A DNA stretch of 64,000 nucleotides from Clostridium lundense DSM 17049. GTDB lineage: Bacteria > Bacillota > Clostridia > Clostridiales > Clostridiaceae. Every line of letters begins with the position of its first letter. Within the stretch, counting starts at the first letter, position 1. The DNA lies in contig NZ_JHVC01000001.1 in assembly GCF_000619945.1 (NCBI RefSeq), positions 310,001 to 374,000 on the forward strand, in the 5' to 3' direction. Made by a program: the position numbers and the translations under genes. The notes under the pieces are model-generated. The model saw only the letters and a program-made list of their open reading frames with translations, did no database searches and was not told the DNA's origin. Below, in pieces: positions 8,534 to 19,608 of the stretch.

Positions 8534-8553
8534 AATATATTATGGGTATACTA

Positions 8554-8584
8554 AGCACTAGATATATAGTATCTAGTGCTTTTG
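8554..8584. terminator. Bidirectional terminator between dcyD-like and ger genes
   Basis: AGCACTAGATA (8554-8564) pairs with TATCTAGTGCT (8570-8580), followed by TTTT. It lies after the plus-strand stop at 8533 and overlaps the end of the minus-strand germination gene, so it can serve both convergent units. Confidence 0.8.
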
Positions 8585-9697
8585 ATAATAATTACCTCTA
8601 CCTACACCATTCAATTTAACATTAGCTTTAACTTGTATTTTTGAATTACACACAATCTGGTCCCAATCAGTATTTTTACCACGTCCATATTTTGCTGCAG
8701 CATCTCTTCCAAGTTCAAGGCAATCAACTTTATAATTGTTTTGCATTTTTTCAATGAATATATTGCATATATTTTCAACGTGCTCAGCCATATCATTCTC
8801 AAACTTCTTCATCACATCAGGACTTATAAGGATGTTTTCATATAAAGTATTGGATATTATGGTTCCTTTTATTGATAAATTTATTGTAAATATATAATTA
8901 TCACCTTGTTTTTCAACCTTTACTTTTCTTTTTGAGGTAGCTTGATAATCTGTATATTTTTTCAGATTTTCCTGTAATGTTAATATTCCTCTAGAATTAT
9001 TTTCTCTTAATATATTCATAACACGTGCATCTCGCATATTAATTTTTTGTACCATTTTATCCTTTTTAAACAATGCCATACCTGTTATTACTGGTTTTTC
9101 GTCTATTATTTCAATATATGGAAGTACAAAATTTCTTCCCTCCGCATCCATTCTTACATAAATATCCATTAATTTATAGTCACTAGAGAAAAAGTTAGCA
9201 TTTACAGAATTTTTAATCAGTGACCCTATATAATCTCCTGAACTTGGGAAACCTTCAATTTTAGCTTTCAAAATATCTGATGCTTTGCCCTGTGTTATGG
9301 AAACTAATGCAGTATCATTACTTCCTGTATTTGAGAATGTTATATCCACAAAAGTACCTATTCCAAACCTTGAATAGTCTTCTCCTAGTAGTATAACTTT
9401 CCGAAGTGCCACAAAAGATTTATTAGGGGTATTAATTTGCCTCTCCTCTCTTGCACTGCCTAAGGACATAGAAGTTCCACTCACAGTTCTTCTGGAAGTT
9501 TCTTTATGATCAAAATATGTATAAGCAGTATAAACTGAGTGGTATTCCTTTGATTCAGCGGCACCCTCAGTTAAGTCTATAGATGAAGAAGAAGGAATAT
9601 CAAGCAATTCTATAGAAACATAATCTATTCCAAATCTATAATAAATATATAGCGATATAGAGCAAACTACAATAAAAATAATTTTTTTACTTGACAT
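8573..9697 (-). CDS. Ger(x)C-family spore germination protein (C subunit)
   Basis: About 374 residues; the third gene of a minus-strand germination receptor operon. The GerC family C-terminal domain is recognisable (NTLYENILISPDVMKKFENDMAEHV, then the IQVKANVKLNGVGR end). The C subunit is normally a lipoprotein at the outer face of the inner spore membrane. Here the N-terminus is a single hydrophobic helix with Cys in FIVVCSI, and the usual lipobox-CWD start of GerC proteins is absent, so lipidation is doubtful. I prefer the second ATG (9697), eight bases after AAAGGAG, over the first at 9703. Separated by 84 bases from the B-subunit gene. Confidence 0.8.
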   Translation of the reverse strand: MSSKKIIFIVVCSISLYIYYRFGIDYVSIELLDIPSSSSIDLTEGAAESKEYHSVYTAYTYFDHKETSRRTVSGTSMSLGSAREERQINTPNKSFVALRKVILLGEDYSRFGIGTFVDITFSNTGSNDTALVSITQGKASDILKAKIEGFPSSGDYIGSLIKNSVNANFFSSDYKLMDIYVRMDAEGRNFVLPYIEIIDEKPVITGMALFKKDKMVQKINMRDARVMNILRENNSRGILTLQENLKKYTDYQATSKRKVKVEKQGDNYIFTINLSIKGTIISNTLYENILISPDVMKKFENDMAEHVENICNIFIEKMQNNYKVDCLELGRDAAAKYGRGKNTDWDQIVCNSKIQVKANVKLNGVGRGNYYQKH

Positions 9698-9780
9698 AAT
9701 CATTACTCCTTTAAAGAAATTACGAAGTAATTCTTAAAATAATAGATAATAAATCTTTACTATTTATTCTTTTTTAATTA

Positions 9781-10866
9781 TTATCTTGAAGAAGATTTAT
9801 TTTTAATAAAAATTAAGATTGCTATTAATGATATAAAAGAGATATTAAAAAGCACTGAAATTGGTACTAAAGAGTCCATTATTTTTTGTTTAGTAGAGGT
9901 ATTTAAAAATAATAATGATAAGAAAATCTCAATGGGAAAAATATATATACATAATTTTTCCCTATTTATTTTAGTTAAATCATTTATAATAAAAGTTGAA
10001 AAATAATAGTTAGTGGAAATTAATTTAAATACTACTATACTCCATAGAAACATAAATATGGCTCTAAAATTATTTACTATGGGTATTTGCACACTTTCAG
10101 CAATCATTATAAAAGAATAAATATTTTTAGGAACTATGTCGGATCCTAAGAAAAATATTGTAATAAAAACAACCCAACTATATATTACAGTAGTTAATGT
10201 TACTGCTTTCAATCCACAAATTTTCATACTATTAGTATTTTTAACAAAGGGGTGAATCAAAAGAAATAGTTCAATATTAGCAAATCCATAAGCAGTTTCT
10301 TTACTTCCTTTCAGTATATCTATTATTCCAACCTTAAAAATAGGCATAACATTTTTTATACTTCCATATTTTAAAGCTAAAAAGGAAAAAGATAGGGTGC
10401 ATATAGTAAGGTAAAATGCAGTTTCATTAATTTTTCCTAATACCTTTAGTCCCTTATAAGCTGCATATGCTGATATCCCAATAGTAATAATACTAATCTT
10501 AATTTTATCTAAAAATGCTAAAAAGTATACTAGAGAAATATTAATAAAGTCTGATGTAACAGTTCCAGTATATATAAAGAAGGGTATGAGAAAAATAAAA
10601 TTTAATATGCTTCCAAGCAGTTTACCAAGATATTTTTTATTTAATTGTAAAATGGTATCCTTAGGATGTTTTTTAATAATGTAACTTCCAACAAGTATAA
10701 TATATAATGGATATATACATCCAATTAAAGCGGATATCCACGCATCCTGTTTGGCTATTCTTATAATAACATAAGGTAACTTTAAAAAGTAAGCTCCCAT
10801 TGTAATACCAAATATTAGAAAAGTTACTTGGCTAGATGTTAAAAGGCTATTTTCCTGTTTATTCAT
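9781..10866 (-). CDS. GerAB-family spore germination permease (B subunit)
   Basis: A 361-residue integral membrane protein of the GerAB/endospore-germination permease family (APC superfamily fold), starting MNKQENSLLTSSQVTFLIFG. About ten hydrophobic helices are apparent. The B subunit is the part of the receptor thought to bind the small-molecule germinant in the inner spore membrane. It overlaps the preceding A-subunit gene by eight bases, a sign of coupled translation, and has GGTGAAAAGAA before its ATG. Which germinant it senses cannot be read from the sequence. Confidence 0.9.
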   Translation of the reverse strand: MNKQENSLLTSSQVTFLIFGITMGAYFLKLPYVIIRIAKQDAWISALIGCIYPLYIILVGSYIIKKHPKDTILQLNKKYLGKLLGSILNFIFLIPFFIYTGTVTSDFINISLVYFLAFLDKIKISIITIGISAYAAYKGLKVLGKINETAFYLTICTLSFSFLALKYGSIKNVMPIFKVGIIDILKGSKETAYGFANIELFLLIHPFVKNTNSMKICGLKAVTLTTVIYSWVVFITIFFLGSDIVPKNIYSFIMIAESVQIPIVNNFRAIFMFLWSIVVFKLISTNYYFSTFIINDLTKINREKLCIYIFPIEIFLSLLFLNTSTKQKIMDSLVPISVLFNISFISLIAILIFIKNKSSSR

Positions 10867-12346
10867 TTCTTTTCACCATTCTCTTCATAAAGTTACCTTT
10901 TCTCCTAGGATTATCATTTGGTATAGTTTCTGGTCTTTTCTTCATAGTATATAAGGGGTATCTTATAAAAGTATCTTCCATATCATGTTTATTAAAACTC
11001 AAATAGGGAACTCCAAAACTTTTTAATGAATAAAGATGAACTAAAATAATATACCAGCCAGCTGCTATTCCTAAAAAACCAGCCATATTTGCAAATATTA
11101 GCATAGGGAACCTAACAAGTCTTATAGCAAGAGACATTTGATAATTTGGTATTAAAAATGTAGAAATAACAGTAACTCCAATAACAAGCAAAGTTGTTGG
11201 GCTTACTATTTTAGATTGTACAGCGGTGTTACCTATAATTATACCTCCTACTATACTTAGAGTTTGTGCTATTTTACTAGGAAGTCTAAGACCGCCTTCT
11301 CTTAAAAATTCTACCATAAGCTCCATGGCTATTATTTCCAAGAATGGTGGTAATGCTATACCTTTTCTAAACTGAACTATTGGATTAATAAAATTAGTGG
11401 GTATAAGCTCAACATTGAAAGATATAATACTTAGATATAAGGATGGAAGTGTTATAATTATAAATATGGCAATAAAACGAATAAGTCTTCCAAAGGATGC
11501 AACTAATGGTCTTGTATAATAGTCTTCTACACCTTGAATAAATTCTATAAATAATGCTGGAACTGTAATAACATAGGGTGTTCCATTTAATAAAATAGCA
11601 ATTCTTCCTTCCATCAAGTTTGCTTCTACAACATCAGGTCTTTCTGTGGTGTAAAATTGCGGGAAAATTGAATATGTGCTATCTTCCATGTATTGTCCAA
11701 TCATACCTGTATCAGTAACAAAATCCACATCTATAAGATTAATTTTTTCTATTACTTCATTAACTATATCTTTATCTGCTATATCTTCAATATAAATCAC
11801 TGACAAAGAAGTTTGAGAGCGTTTTCCTACAACAAAAGATTCTACAACTAAATTTTTATCTTTTATATTTCTTCTTAATATACTTAAATTTGTTTCTAGA
11901 TTTTCAACAAATGCTTCTCTTGGACCTCTAACAGCTGTTTCATTTGTAGAATCAGAAATAGAACGATATTCTCCACCAGTGGTATCAACTATAATAAAAT
12001 TTTTAATTTTGTCTATAAGTATAACTGTTTTTCCACATTTAATTCCTTCAATGGCTTTATTAACATCATTTTCAACAGAGGTACTACACATAGGAATGTA
12101 CTTTTTGCATATAAAATCTGGAGTGGCTTCATCTGTAGTTAAGTCTATATCTACATGAAGCATTAAAGGATTTAATACATCCCTATCCAAAATATTTTTA
12201 TCTATTAAAGCATTATTGTAAATAATAGCACAATTTAAAAATGAAGTACTTTTTCCAATATAAAAGTTTTTTATTACTACAGGGCTTTTATTACCTATTT
12301 CAGTTGCAATAAAGTCAATATTTTGCTTAAGATTATTACTTACCAT
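10859..12346 (-). CDS. GerA-family spore germination protein (A subunit)
   Basis: A 495-residue GerA-family protein, first gene of the operon. A large hydrophilic N-terminal region (~1-255) precedes conserved membrane helices; signature stretches include DTTGGEYRSISD, RGPREAFVENLETNLSILRRN and EGRIAILLNGTPYVITVPALF, all typical of the GerA core. The A subunit works with B and C as the nutrient receptor of the spore inner membrane. I place the start at the ATG at 12346, preceded by AGGTGAT; a GTG three codons earlier overlaps that site. Genes like this are usually transcribed in the forespore by sigma-G, but I could not call a convincing sigma-G promoter. Confidence 0.92.
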   Translation of the reverse strand: MVSNNLKQNIDFIATEIGNKSPVVIKNFYIGKSTSFLNCAIIYNNALIDKNILDRDVLNPLMLHVDIDLTTDEATPDFICKKYIPMCSTSVENDVNKAIEGIKCGKTVILIDKIKNFIIVDTTGGEYRSISDSTNETAVRGPREAFVENLETNLSILRRNIKDKNLVVESFVVGKRSQTSLSVIYIEDIADKDIVNEVIEKINLIDVDFVTDTGMIGQYMEDSTYSIFPQFYTTERPDVVEANLMEGRIAILLNGTPYVITVPALFIEFIQGVEDYYTRPLVASFGRLIRFIAIFIIITLPSLYLSIISFNVELIPTNFINPIVQFRKGIALPPFLEIIAMELMVEFLREGGLRLPSKIAQTLSIVGGIIIGNTAVQSKIVSPTTLLVIGVTVISTFLIPNYQMSLAIRLVRFPMLIFANMAGFLGIAAGWYIILVHLYSLKSFGVPYLSFNKHDMEDTFIRYPLYTMKKRPETIPNDNPRRKGNFMKRMVKRNE

Positions 12347-12501
12347 ATATATCACCTATTTAAACATTTTTAACAAATGTTGTGCTTTTATTCAGTTAAT
12401 ATAGAAAATGTTCCTATTTTTAGTTCGCATAAGATGGATGTACTAAATTAATTAAAATTTAGGAAGAAATTTTCAAAAGGTAATATAGTATTGTAATAAA
12501 A

Positions 12502-12532
12502 AAGATGATACCATAAATCAAGGTATCATCTT
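12502..12532 (-). terminator. Terminator after the nucleotidase gene
   Basis: AAGATGATACC (12502-12512) pairs with GGTATCATCTT (12522-12532). Read on the minus strand the hairpin is followed by TTTTTTATTAC, a proper T tract, just downstream of the minus-strand stop at 12555. Confidence 0.85.
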
Positions 12533-12554
12533 AATTACTATTTTTCAATATTAA

Positions 12555-14513
12555 CTAAGGTATCATTATTTTTTGACCAACAAAAATTAAATTAGGATTT
12601 TTAATATTATTATATTTTACTAGCTCTTTATAATCAACATTATGTTTAGCTCCTATTTGGGATAATGTGTCTCCATTTACTACTATATAAGTTGTGGATT
12701 TCTTTGTTTCAGTAGTTTTAACAGAGCTATTTTTTGAAGGTATTACAAATTTTTGCCCTACATATATTAATGATGGGTTTTTAATATTATTTAATTTTAG
12801 AATTTCCATATATGAAACACCATACATATTAGCTATTTTTATAAGTGTATCACCAGATTTTACAACATATACAACATTATTTTGTGTTGGCTTAGTTGGT
12901 TTAACTGGCTTAGTTTGGTCAGTTGGTTTTTGAATTGGCTTTTTAGCTGGTTTTTTAATTCCTTTAACCATTTTCATACGTCCATCTACTTTAGCTGTTT
13001 TGGTTCCATATTTATTAATATATTTTACAAGAACTTCATCTTCTTGTTCAAATTCTGCTAAAACTTTACCAGATTTAAGCATTTCATAACCATCGCCACC
13101 TGCTGCAACAAATTCATTACAAGCTAATTTATAAGTTTTATTTAATTCAATTGATTTTCCGTTAAAGTTAACTTCACAAATTCTATTACCAGCTTTTTTA
13201 TCAGGATCAAAAGTTACATTTATTCCTGATACATGAAGGAAGCCTCCAAAAGTTTCTGGATATAAGTGAACACTATTTTCTAATGCTTTAACAATATCAG
13301 AACCTTTAACTTCTTTTAGAACAACTATGCTTCCAAAAGGTAATACTGTAATTATATTTCCTTTTGTTACATCTCCAGTTTTAATTGATGTTCTTATGTC
13401 TCCACCATTTACAAAAGCAATATCTGCGCCACTTACTTCTCTCATTGCTTCAGCCATTAAGTTTCCTAAGTTTGTTTCTTTTGTTCTTACATTTGCTCTT
13501 TCACCATCTAAGTCTATATCTGTTTTAGTTACAACTACTGATGTGATTTTTTCATTTTCCTTTTCTATAGCTTGTACAGCTTCTTCTATATCTTTATCCG
13601 GTACTATTGTTGTTGTTGCTTCCTTACTGAGAAGAGAGGCTTTCTTTTCTACTACTTTTCCATCTTTTATTTTGATATTTGCAATTCCTAAATTTTTATC
13701 ATAATCACCAGTTTGAACTATTAAAGTATTATTTACCACTTTACCTTCTTTAAGTGTTGTATGACTATGACCATCTACTATTATATCTATACCTTGTACT
13801 TGTTCTGCTACTTGAATACTTGTATAATTTCCTTCTACGCCTAGATGTGTTAAAGCTACGATTACATCTACCTTATCTTTAAGTTCACCGACTATTTCTT
13901 TTGCTGTTTTTACTGGATCTTTAAATGTTAATCCTTCAGTATTTTTAGGATGAGACATAACAGCTGTATTTGGAGTACTTAATCCAAATATACCTACTTT
14001 TACACCATTCATTTCTTTGATTATATATTTATTTGGCAGTAATGTAGAATTATCTTTCTTTACAATATTAGAAGTTAAAATTGGAAATTTAGCTTTTTGT
14101 GATAATTCTACTAGTCTTTCTTTACCATAATTAAAATCATGATTTCCTGGAACCATAGCATCATAACCAATTTTATTCATAAGATTAATTATACTTTCAC
14201 CTTTTGAAATTGATGCAATAGTTTGCCCGTGTAGGGTATCACCTGCATCTAATACTAAAACATTTTTATTATTTTTTCTAAGTTCCTTTATTTTTGTTGC
14301 AATTTTTGAAAAACCCATGCCAGCATATTTATCTTCTTTAACTCTTGCATGAGTATCATTAGTATGTACTAATGTAATATTAATCTCACCATTATTTTCT
14401 ACTGCTGTAACAGCCTGTTCTGCTAAAGCTTTTGAGGGTGTTAAAAAAGTAAATACCATCAGAAGAACTATAAGAACTGACTGCCAATTCTTAAGTTTCT
14501 TAAAATTAAACAC
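12555..14513 (-). CDS. Secreted 5'-nucleotidase/UshA-family phosphoesterase with two LysM repeats
   Basis: About 652 residues. A signal peptide ([24 protein letters not shown]) is followed by a calcineurin-type metallophosphoesterase domain with [27 protein letters not shown] and VDGHSHT as metal ligands, then the 5'-nucleotidase C-terminal substrate domain ([30 protein letters not shown]), a proline/lysine-rich linker, and two LysM repeats ([18 protein letters not shown] and [17 protein letters not shown]). It should hydrolyse extracellular nucleotides or nucleotide sugars while held on peptidoglycan. The start is probably GTG at 14513, eight bases after AAGGAG; a further GTG at 14522 overlaps that site. 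Stands alone as a single-gene unit. Confidence 0.9.
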   Translation of the reverse strand: MFNFKKLKNWQSVLIVLLMVFTFLTPSKALAEQAVTAVENNGEINITLVHTNDTHARVKEDKYAGMGFSKIATKIKELRKNNKNVLVLDAGDTLHGQTIASISKGESIINLMNKIGYDAMVPGNHDFNYGKERLVELSQKAKFPILTSNIVKKDNSTLLPNKYIIKEMNGVKVGIFGLSTPNTAVMSHPKNTEGLTFKDPVKTAKEIVGELKDKVDVIVALTHLGVEGNYTSIQVAEQVQGIDIIVDGHSHTTLKEGKVVNNTLIVQTGDYDKNLGIANIKIKDGKVVEKKASLLSKEATTTIVPDKDIEEAVQAIEKENEKITSVVVTKTDIDLDGERANVRTKETNLGNLMAEAMREVSGADIAFVNGGDIRTSIKTGDVTKGNIITVLPFGSIVVLKEVKGSDIVKALENSVHLYPETFGGFLHVSGINVTFDPDKKAGNRICEVNFNGKSIELNKTYKLACNEFVAAGGDGYEMLKSGKVLAEFEQEDEVLVKYINKYGTKTAKVDGRMKMVKGIKKPAKKPIQKPTDQTKPVKPTKPTQNNVVYVVKSGDTLIKIANMYGVSYMEILKLNNIKNPSLIYVGQKFVIPSKNSSVKTTETKKSTTYIVVNGDTLSQIGAKHNVDYKELVKYNNIKNPNLIFVGQKIMIP

Positions 14514-14682
14514 AAAAATCACTCCTTAATAAATTTTGATTTTTGTATAAAATAAGAGATTAACTATGAATTATAAAAACTTTGAGCTAATATTTGTCTT
14601 ATTTTACACTATAGTATGAATTATACAATATTTAGGATATAATGTAAATAAACTGTTAATAAAAGTTTAATTTTAAGACAAT

Positions 14683-14724
14683 AACAAATCTTCTTTTTCA
14701 TTTTGAAGAAAAAGAAGATTTGTT
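14683..14724. terminator. Long hairpin between convergent-spaced minus genes
   Basis: AACAAATCTTCTTTTTC (14683-14699) pairs perfectly with 14708-14724 around an eight-base loop. It lies directly after the stop of the minus-strand kinase-like gene and most likely ends that transcript, though the T tract on the minus strand is weak. Confidence 0.65.
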
Positions 14725-14728
14725 AACT

Positions 14729-15292
14729 TTATCTTTTATAAGACTTTTTGTACTTATACATCCACTTCTTGTACAGATCAGGATATTCCTTCTTTAATAT
14801 TTTCATAAACTCTGGAAGATTTCCCGATTTATCTAAAGTTTTTAATATTTTATAAGGATAACTAACCTTTTTTTTAAATACATTTCTAGGATCTATTACT
14901 TTTATGTTCTCATCAGATTGTATAAAAATATGTGAGGATCTTATATCCAACTTTTTAAAGCCGTCATTTTTGAAACTTTGTATAAGTTTAACTATATTTA
15001 TAGCCAGAGTTCTAGAAAGTTTATGGTTTTTTAAATATTTTTTAATGCAGGTTCCTGGTACATATTCCCTTATCATACATATGTTATTATAGGCATAGAT
15101 TCTAGGAAAGTGAGGATTATGTTTTACACTTAATAATATTTTAGCTTCTCCTTTACAACCTTTAGGTGAATTATATATTTTAATAACCCTCTTTTTGTCT
15201 GGAAGCAGATATACTCTTCCTTGAGCTCCCTCTCCGATAGGCTTGCATTGTCTTAGATCAACTCCTAAATATTTGTTATAAAAATTATTCAT
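14729..15292 (-). CDS. Small protein kinase-like protein
   Basis: A 187-residue protein with a compressed protein-kinase fold: glycine-rich loop GEGAQGRVYLL (~residues 20-30), VIKIYN with the ATP-anchoring lysine, GEAKILL for the helix-C glutamate, KLDIRSSHIFI in place of the catalytic HRDxxxxN loop, and VIDPRN in place of DFG. The catalytic Asp and metal-binding Asp are thus present, but Asn of the loop is replaced. Such small kinases resemble the KdkA/RIO/lipopolysaccharide-kinase-like group; substrate unknown. The start at 15292 follows GAGGTG; the upstream frame (from 15316) lacks a site. A strongly basic C-terminus (KKWMYKYKKSYKR) closes it. It could also be a pseudokinase. Confidence 0.65.
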   Translation of the reverse strand: MNNFYNKYLGVDLRQCKPIGEGAQGRVYLLPDKKRVIKIYNSPKGCKGEAKILLSVKHNPHFPRIYAYNNICMIREYVPGTCIKKYLKNHKLSRTLAINIVKLIQSFKNDGFKKLDIRSSHIFIQSDENIKVIDPRNVFKKKVSYPYKILKTLDKSGNLPEFMKILKKEYPDLYKKWMYKYKKSYKR

Positions 15293-15435
15293 TTTTTCAC
15301 CTCGGTCAATAATCAATACTATAGTATATTACATAAGTGGGAGAGAGGTGAAAATAAAAAGTGATGAAGATTTATCAATATGTATAAAAATGTAATATTA
15401 TACCATTTGTCTTAGGGGTAAATGATATAATGAAA

Positions 15436-15468
15436 GGATTATATTGGGATGAATGTATAATATAATCC
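15436..15468 (-). terminator. Hairpin downstream of the CPBP-family gene
   Basis: GGATTATATT (15436-15445) pairs with AATATAATCC (15459-15468). On the minus strand it follows the stop at 15515 and is trailed by TTTCATT, a weak terminator. The rest of the 15317-15514 gap shows nothing I can name. Confidence 0.5.
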
Positions 15469-15514
15469 CTTCATTTATTAAAAAAGTTCATAATCTATTT
15501 ATATTTTTAATCTA

Positions 15515-16252
15515 CTAATTAAAAATTTTGTCCTTAAATGTATTTGCAACTATTGCATCAACCAATGCTATTACCACAAGCATGAAGCTTTGCTTTAAGA
15601 CTATAACTGGAAACAATGCGAAGATAAGACTAGATAGTAGTACACAATACATAATGCTTCCACTTAGCTTATAAAGGGTGGTCAATAATATACTTACTCC
15701 TACTAAATATGCTGCGAATTGAGCATAAAACTGTGGCAATATAATAAATTGTGGTATATAGATAAGCGGCAAAAACCATAAGGACCAAAAAAGTCCTGTT
15801 GTAATAGAGGATTTCCAAAAACCATTTTTTTCTTCATTAGCTGGTTGCAATAGTCCTCTCCAACCAATTTCTTGAGAACCTAGTATCACTATCATCAGAG
15901 GAAGATAGCGAAAAAAATCTATAGGATTACCATATTTATATACACCTTTCAAAAGGATGGCAAAACCATAGTGGGCAATTAGAAATAGTGGTATTAAAAA
16001 AATAGATTTTGGAGATTTAATTATTTTTAACTTAGCTATAAATCCTTTTATTCCACCTAGGTGTTCTTTATTTAAAGCATGTACAATAAATGTTGAAATA
16101 AGCGGACCTAGACATCCAAGAAGAAAGAGGGCTTGATAAAGAGAATTAGTAAATATATAGTTAAATGCAATTTCGTAGTAAAGGATTACTCCAAAACATA
16201 TATAACTTATCATAAAGGATATTAATAAAAATTGATTAGAACTTTTTTTCAA
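15515..16252 (-). CDS. CPBP/CAAX-protease-family membrane protein lacking catalytic residues
   Basis: A 245-residue membrane protein with about eight hydrophobic helices and the outline of the CPBP (ABI/CAAX Rce1-like) family. The family motif EExxWRG appears as GSQEIGWRGLL, with the first Glu changed to Gln. The second motif, usually FWSLWHLP, is FWSLWFLP, losing the histidine, and the third motif histidine is not present in the helix reading YCVLLSSLIFAL. Three catalytic or metal-binding positions are therefore altered, so I infer it is not an active protease. The start is TTG at 16252, preceded by TTGGAGGAC. Divergent from the tyrosine phenol-lyase gene. Confidence 0.7.
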   Translation of the reverse strand: MKKSSNQFLLISFMISYICFGVILYYEIAFNYIFTNSLYQALFLLGCLGPLISTFIVHALNKEHLGGIKGFIAKLKIIKSPKSIFLIPLFLIAHYGFAILLKGVYKYGNPIDFFRYLPLMIVILGSQEIGWRGLLQPANEEKNGFWKSSITTGLFWSLWFLPLIYIPQFIILPQFYAQFAAYLVGVSILLTTLYKLSGSIMYCVLLSSLIFALFPVIVLKQSFMLVVIALVDAIVANTFKDKIFN

Positions 16253-16476
16253 TGTTTGTCCTCCAATAACTTATATTTGGTCGGTGAGTGTAGAAAATTC
16301 TAACCTTATATTACCATATATGTATATAAAAAGCACTAGCTTTATTATTTTAAATTTACCAAATAAGTTCCATTTTATAATATCATTAGCATTAATATAT
16401 GTCTGATATTATAAGTAGTGAAAGGCACAAAATAATTTATAAAGAATAAGAATATTAAGAAAATATAAAAAATTCA

Positions 16477-16505
16477 TTGACATTTCATTTCCAGTATTAT
16501 ACAAT
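16477..16505 (+). promoter_or_regulatory. Promoter of the tyrosine phenol-lyase gene
   Basis: TTGACA (16477-16482), 17-base spacer, TACAAT (16500-16505): a near-consensus vegetative promoter 75 bases before the tpl start. Upstream in the 16253-16476 stretch I see only AT-rich DNA and the divergent gene's start region. Confidence 0.75.
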
Positions 16506-16523
16506 TAAGGTGGTCGGTGATGT

Positions 16524-16535
16524 ATGATGCATCAT
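16524..16535 (+). promoter_or_regulatory. Candidate operator: 12-bp palindrome in the tpl leader
   Basis: ATGATGCATCAT is a perfect palindrome beginning about 19 bases after the -10 box. Its placement just past the likely transcription start suits a repressor site, and TGTATGATGCA-like sites are used by FCD-type GntR regulators, one of which is encoded at 19609. The regulator-site link is inference. Confidence 0.4.
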
Positions 16536-16559
16536 GTATAATATATAATATGTGTTTGA

Positions 16560-17972
<1,413 letters not shown>

Positions 17973-17986
17973 TTTGAATAAAAGTT

Positions 17987-18033
17987 TATATATCTATATT
18001 ATCGGGCATAAAGCCTGATAATATAGATATATA
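17987..18033 (+). terminator. Hairpin after tpl
   Basis: A 17-base arm (17987-18003) pairs perfectly with 18017-18033 around a GGC/GCC-closed loop. The T tract is poor, so it may be a transcript-stabilising stem or partial terminator between tpl and its transporter. Confidence 0.6.
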
Positions 18034-18105
18034 ATAAAGAGATATAATCAATTAAAAATACTACTTTATAATAATTAATGGTATAAGGGTAAAAATGGGG
18101 GGAAT

Positions 18106-19428
18106 ATGGGAAATCAAAATACTAATAAATTTGGATCCAAATGGGGATTTATATTAGCGTGCGTAGGTTCTGCTGTAGGCATGGCCAATGTTTGGGGATT
18201 TCCTTACAAATTGGGCAGCAACGGTGGAGGAGCATTTTTAATAGCTTATCTTATATTTATAGTCATTTTTAGTTATACAGGACTTTCGGCAGAATATGCA
18301 ATTGGGCGCAGGGCAAAAACTGGTACAATTGGTGCTTATGAAAATGCATGGAAATCTGGTGGTAAGGAAAAAATCGGAAAGTACGTAGGATGGCTTCCAC
18401 TTGCTGGTTCTATGTGTATAGCAATAGGTTATGCAGTAATTATTTCATATGTACTTAAGGGTTTTACTCAATCTGCTACAGGCAGTCTTATGACTGTTGA
18501 TACAGGCGTGTGGTTTGAATCATTTGCTATGACAGATTACTCAGTTGTTCCATATCACATAATAGTTGTTATTGGAACATTGCTTACATTAACACTTGGT
18601 GCAGACAGTATTGAGAAATCTAATAAGGTTATGATGCCGCTGTTTTTTATACTATTTCTAATTCTTGCTATTCGTGTAGCTTTTTTACCAGGAGCAATAG
18701 AAGGATATAAATTCATGTTCATTCCTAGATGGGAAGCATTAGGAGACCCTATGGTTTGGATTTGGGCTATGGGACAAGCATTTTTCTCTTTATCTGTAAC
18801 TGGTAGTGGGATGATTGTATATGGTGCGTATCTCTCGGATAATGAAGATATTGTAAATGGCGCAATAAATACTGCTGTATTTGATACAATTGCAGCAATG
18901 GTAGCAGCATTAGTTATTATACCTGCTTGCTTTGCATATAAGGTAGATGTTGGTTCAGGTCCCGGACTTCTTTTTGTAACTTTACCTAAAATATTACAAA
19001 ATATACCATTAGGTAGATTATTTGCAATAATATTATTTACAGCGGTAGTATTTGGTGGAGTAAGCTCTCTACAAAACATGTTTGAAGTAGTTGGAGAATC
19101 GCTAATGTATAAATTTCCTAAATTAAAACGTATTCCTATGTTAGTATTACTTGGGGTAATTTGCTTTGGTGTAGGCATTAATATGGAACCTATATTCAAA
19201 TGGGGACCATGGATGGACCTTGTATCTATATATATTATTCCAATTGGAGCAACATTAGGTGCAATATCTTGGTTCTGGATTATGAAAAAAGAAGATTTAA
19301 TTAATGAAATTAATTTAGGAGCTAAAAATAAACAAGGAAATCTATGGTATAATGTAGGAAAATATGTTTATGTACCATTTGCAACAATTTTGTGTGTAGT
19401 TGCTTTATTTATGAAAGTAGCATTTTAA
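18106..19428 (+). CDS. Sodium-dependent amino-acid transporter (NSS family), probably for tyrosine
   Basis: A 440-residue neurotransmitter:sodium symporter homologue with about eleven membrane helices. The first helix GSAVGMANVWGFPYKLGSNG carries the unwound sodium/substrate site typical of LeuT, MhsT and TnaT; VTGSGMIVYGAY and GGVSSLQNMFEVV match helices 6 and 8. The family co-transports amino acids with sodium into the cytoplasm. Placed 133 bases after tyrosine phenol-lyase, it most likely supplies tyrosine; that substrate is inferred from position only. A GGGGGGAA site precedes the ATG. A strong terminator follows. Confidence 0.85.
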   Translation: MGNQNTNKFGSKWGFILACVGSAVGMANVWGFPYKLGSNGGGAFLIAYLIFIVIFSYTGLSAEYAIGRRAKTGTIGAYENAWKSGGKEKIGKYVGWLPLAGSMCIAIGYAVIISYVLKGFTQSATGSLMTVDTGVWFESFAMTDYSVVPYHIIVVIGTLLTLTLGADSIEKSNKVMMPLFFILFLILAIRVAFLPGAIEGYKFMFIPRWEALGDPMVWIWAMGQAFFSLSVTGSGMIVYGAYLSDNEDIVNGAINTAVFDTIAAMVAALVIIPACFAYKVDVGSGPGLLFVTLPKILQNIPLGRLFAIILFTAVVFGGVSSLQNMFEVVGESLMYKFPKLKRIPMLVLLGVICFGVGINMEPIFKWGPWMDLVSIYIIPIGATLGAISWFWIMKKEDLINEINLGAKNKQGNLWYNVGKYVYVPFATILCVVALFMKVAF

Positions 19429-19467
19429 AATCTAATTAATTTAGTAGCAAATATCAAATATTAAATA

Positions 19468-19503
19468 AATGAGGTGGAATGACACTCCACCTCATTTATT
19501 TAC
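19468..19503 (+). terminator. Terminator after the NSS transporter
   Basis: AAATGAGGTGGA (19468-19479, with context) pairs with TCCACCTCATTT (19486-19497) and runs into ATTTATTTA. It closes the tpl-transporter unit. Confidence 0.8.
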
Positions 19504-19608
19504 ATAATAAAGGATTAATGATATAATGTTAAGTGTATAATATGTTAAAAAATATATAATATGATAAATTATTTCATTTTGCCTAATAAAGAATATAGGA
19601 GCAGTGCC

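Noticed and set aside
12347..12460. Sigma-G promoter for the ger operon
   Set aside because: A GAATA-like box can be found but no acceptable -10 partner at the right spacing.
18555..19199. Minus-strand frame of 214 codons inside the NSS transporter gene
   Set aside because: Antisense to a clear transporter gene, no recognisable domain and no start signal; long antisense frames are common opposite membrane-protein genes.
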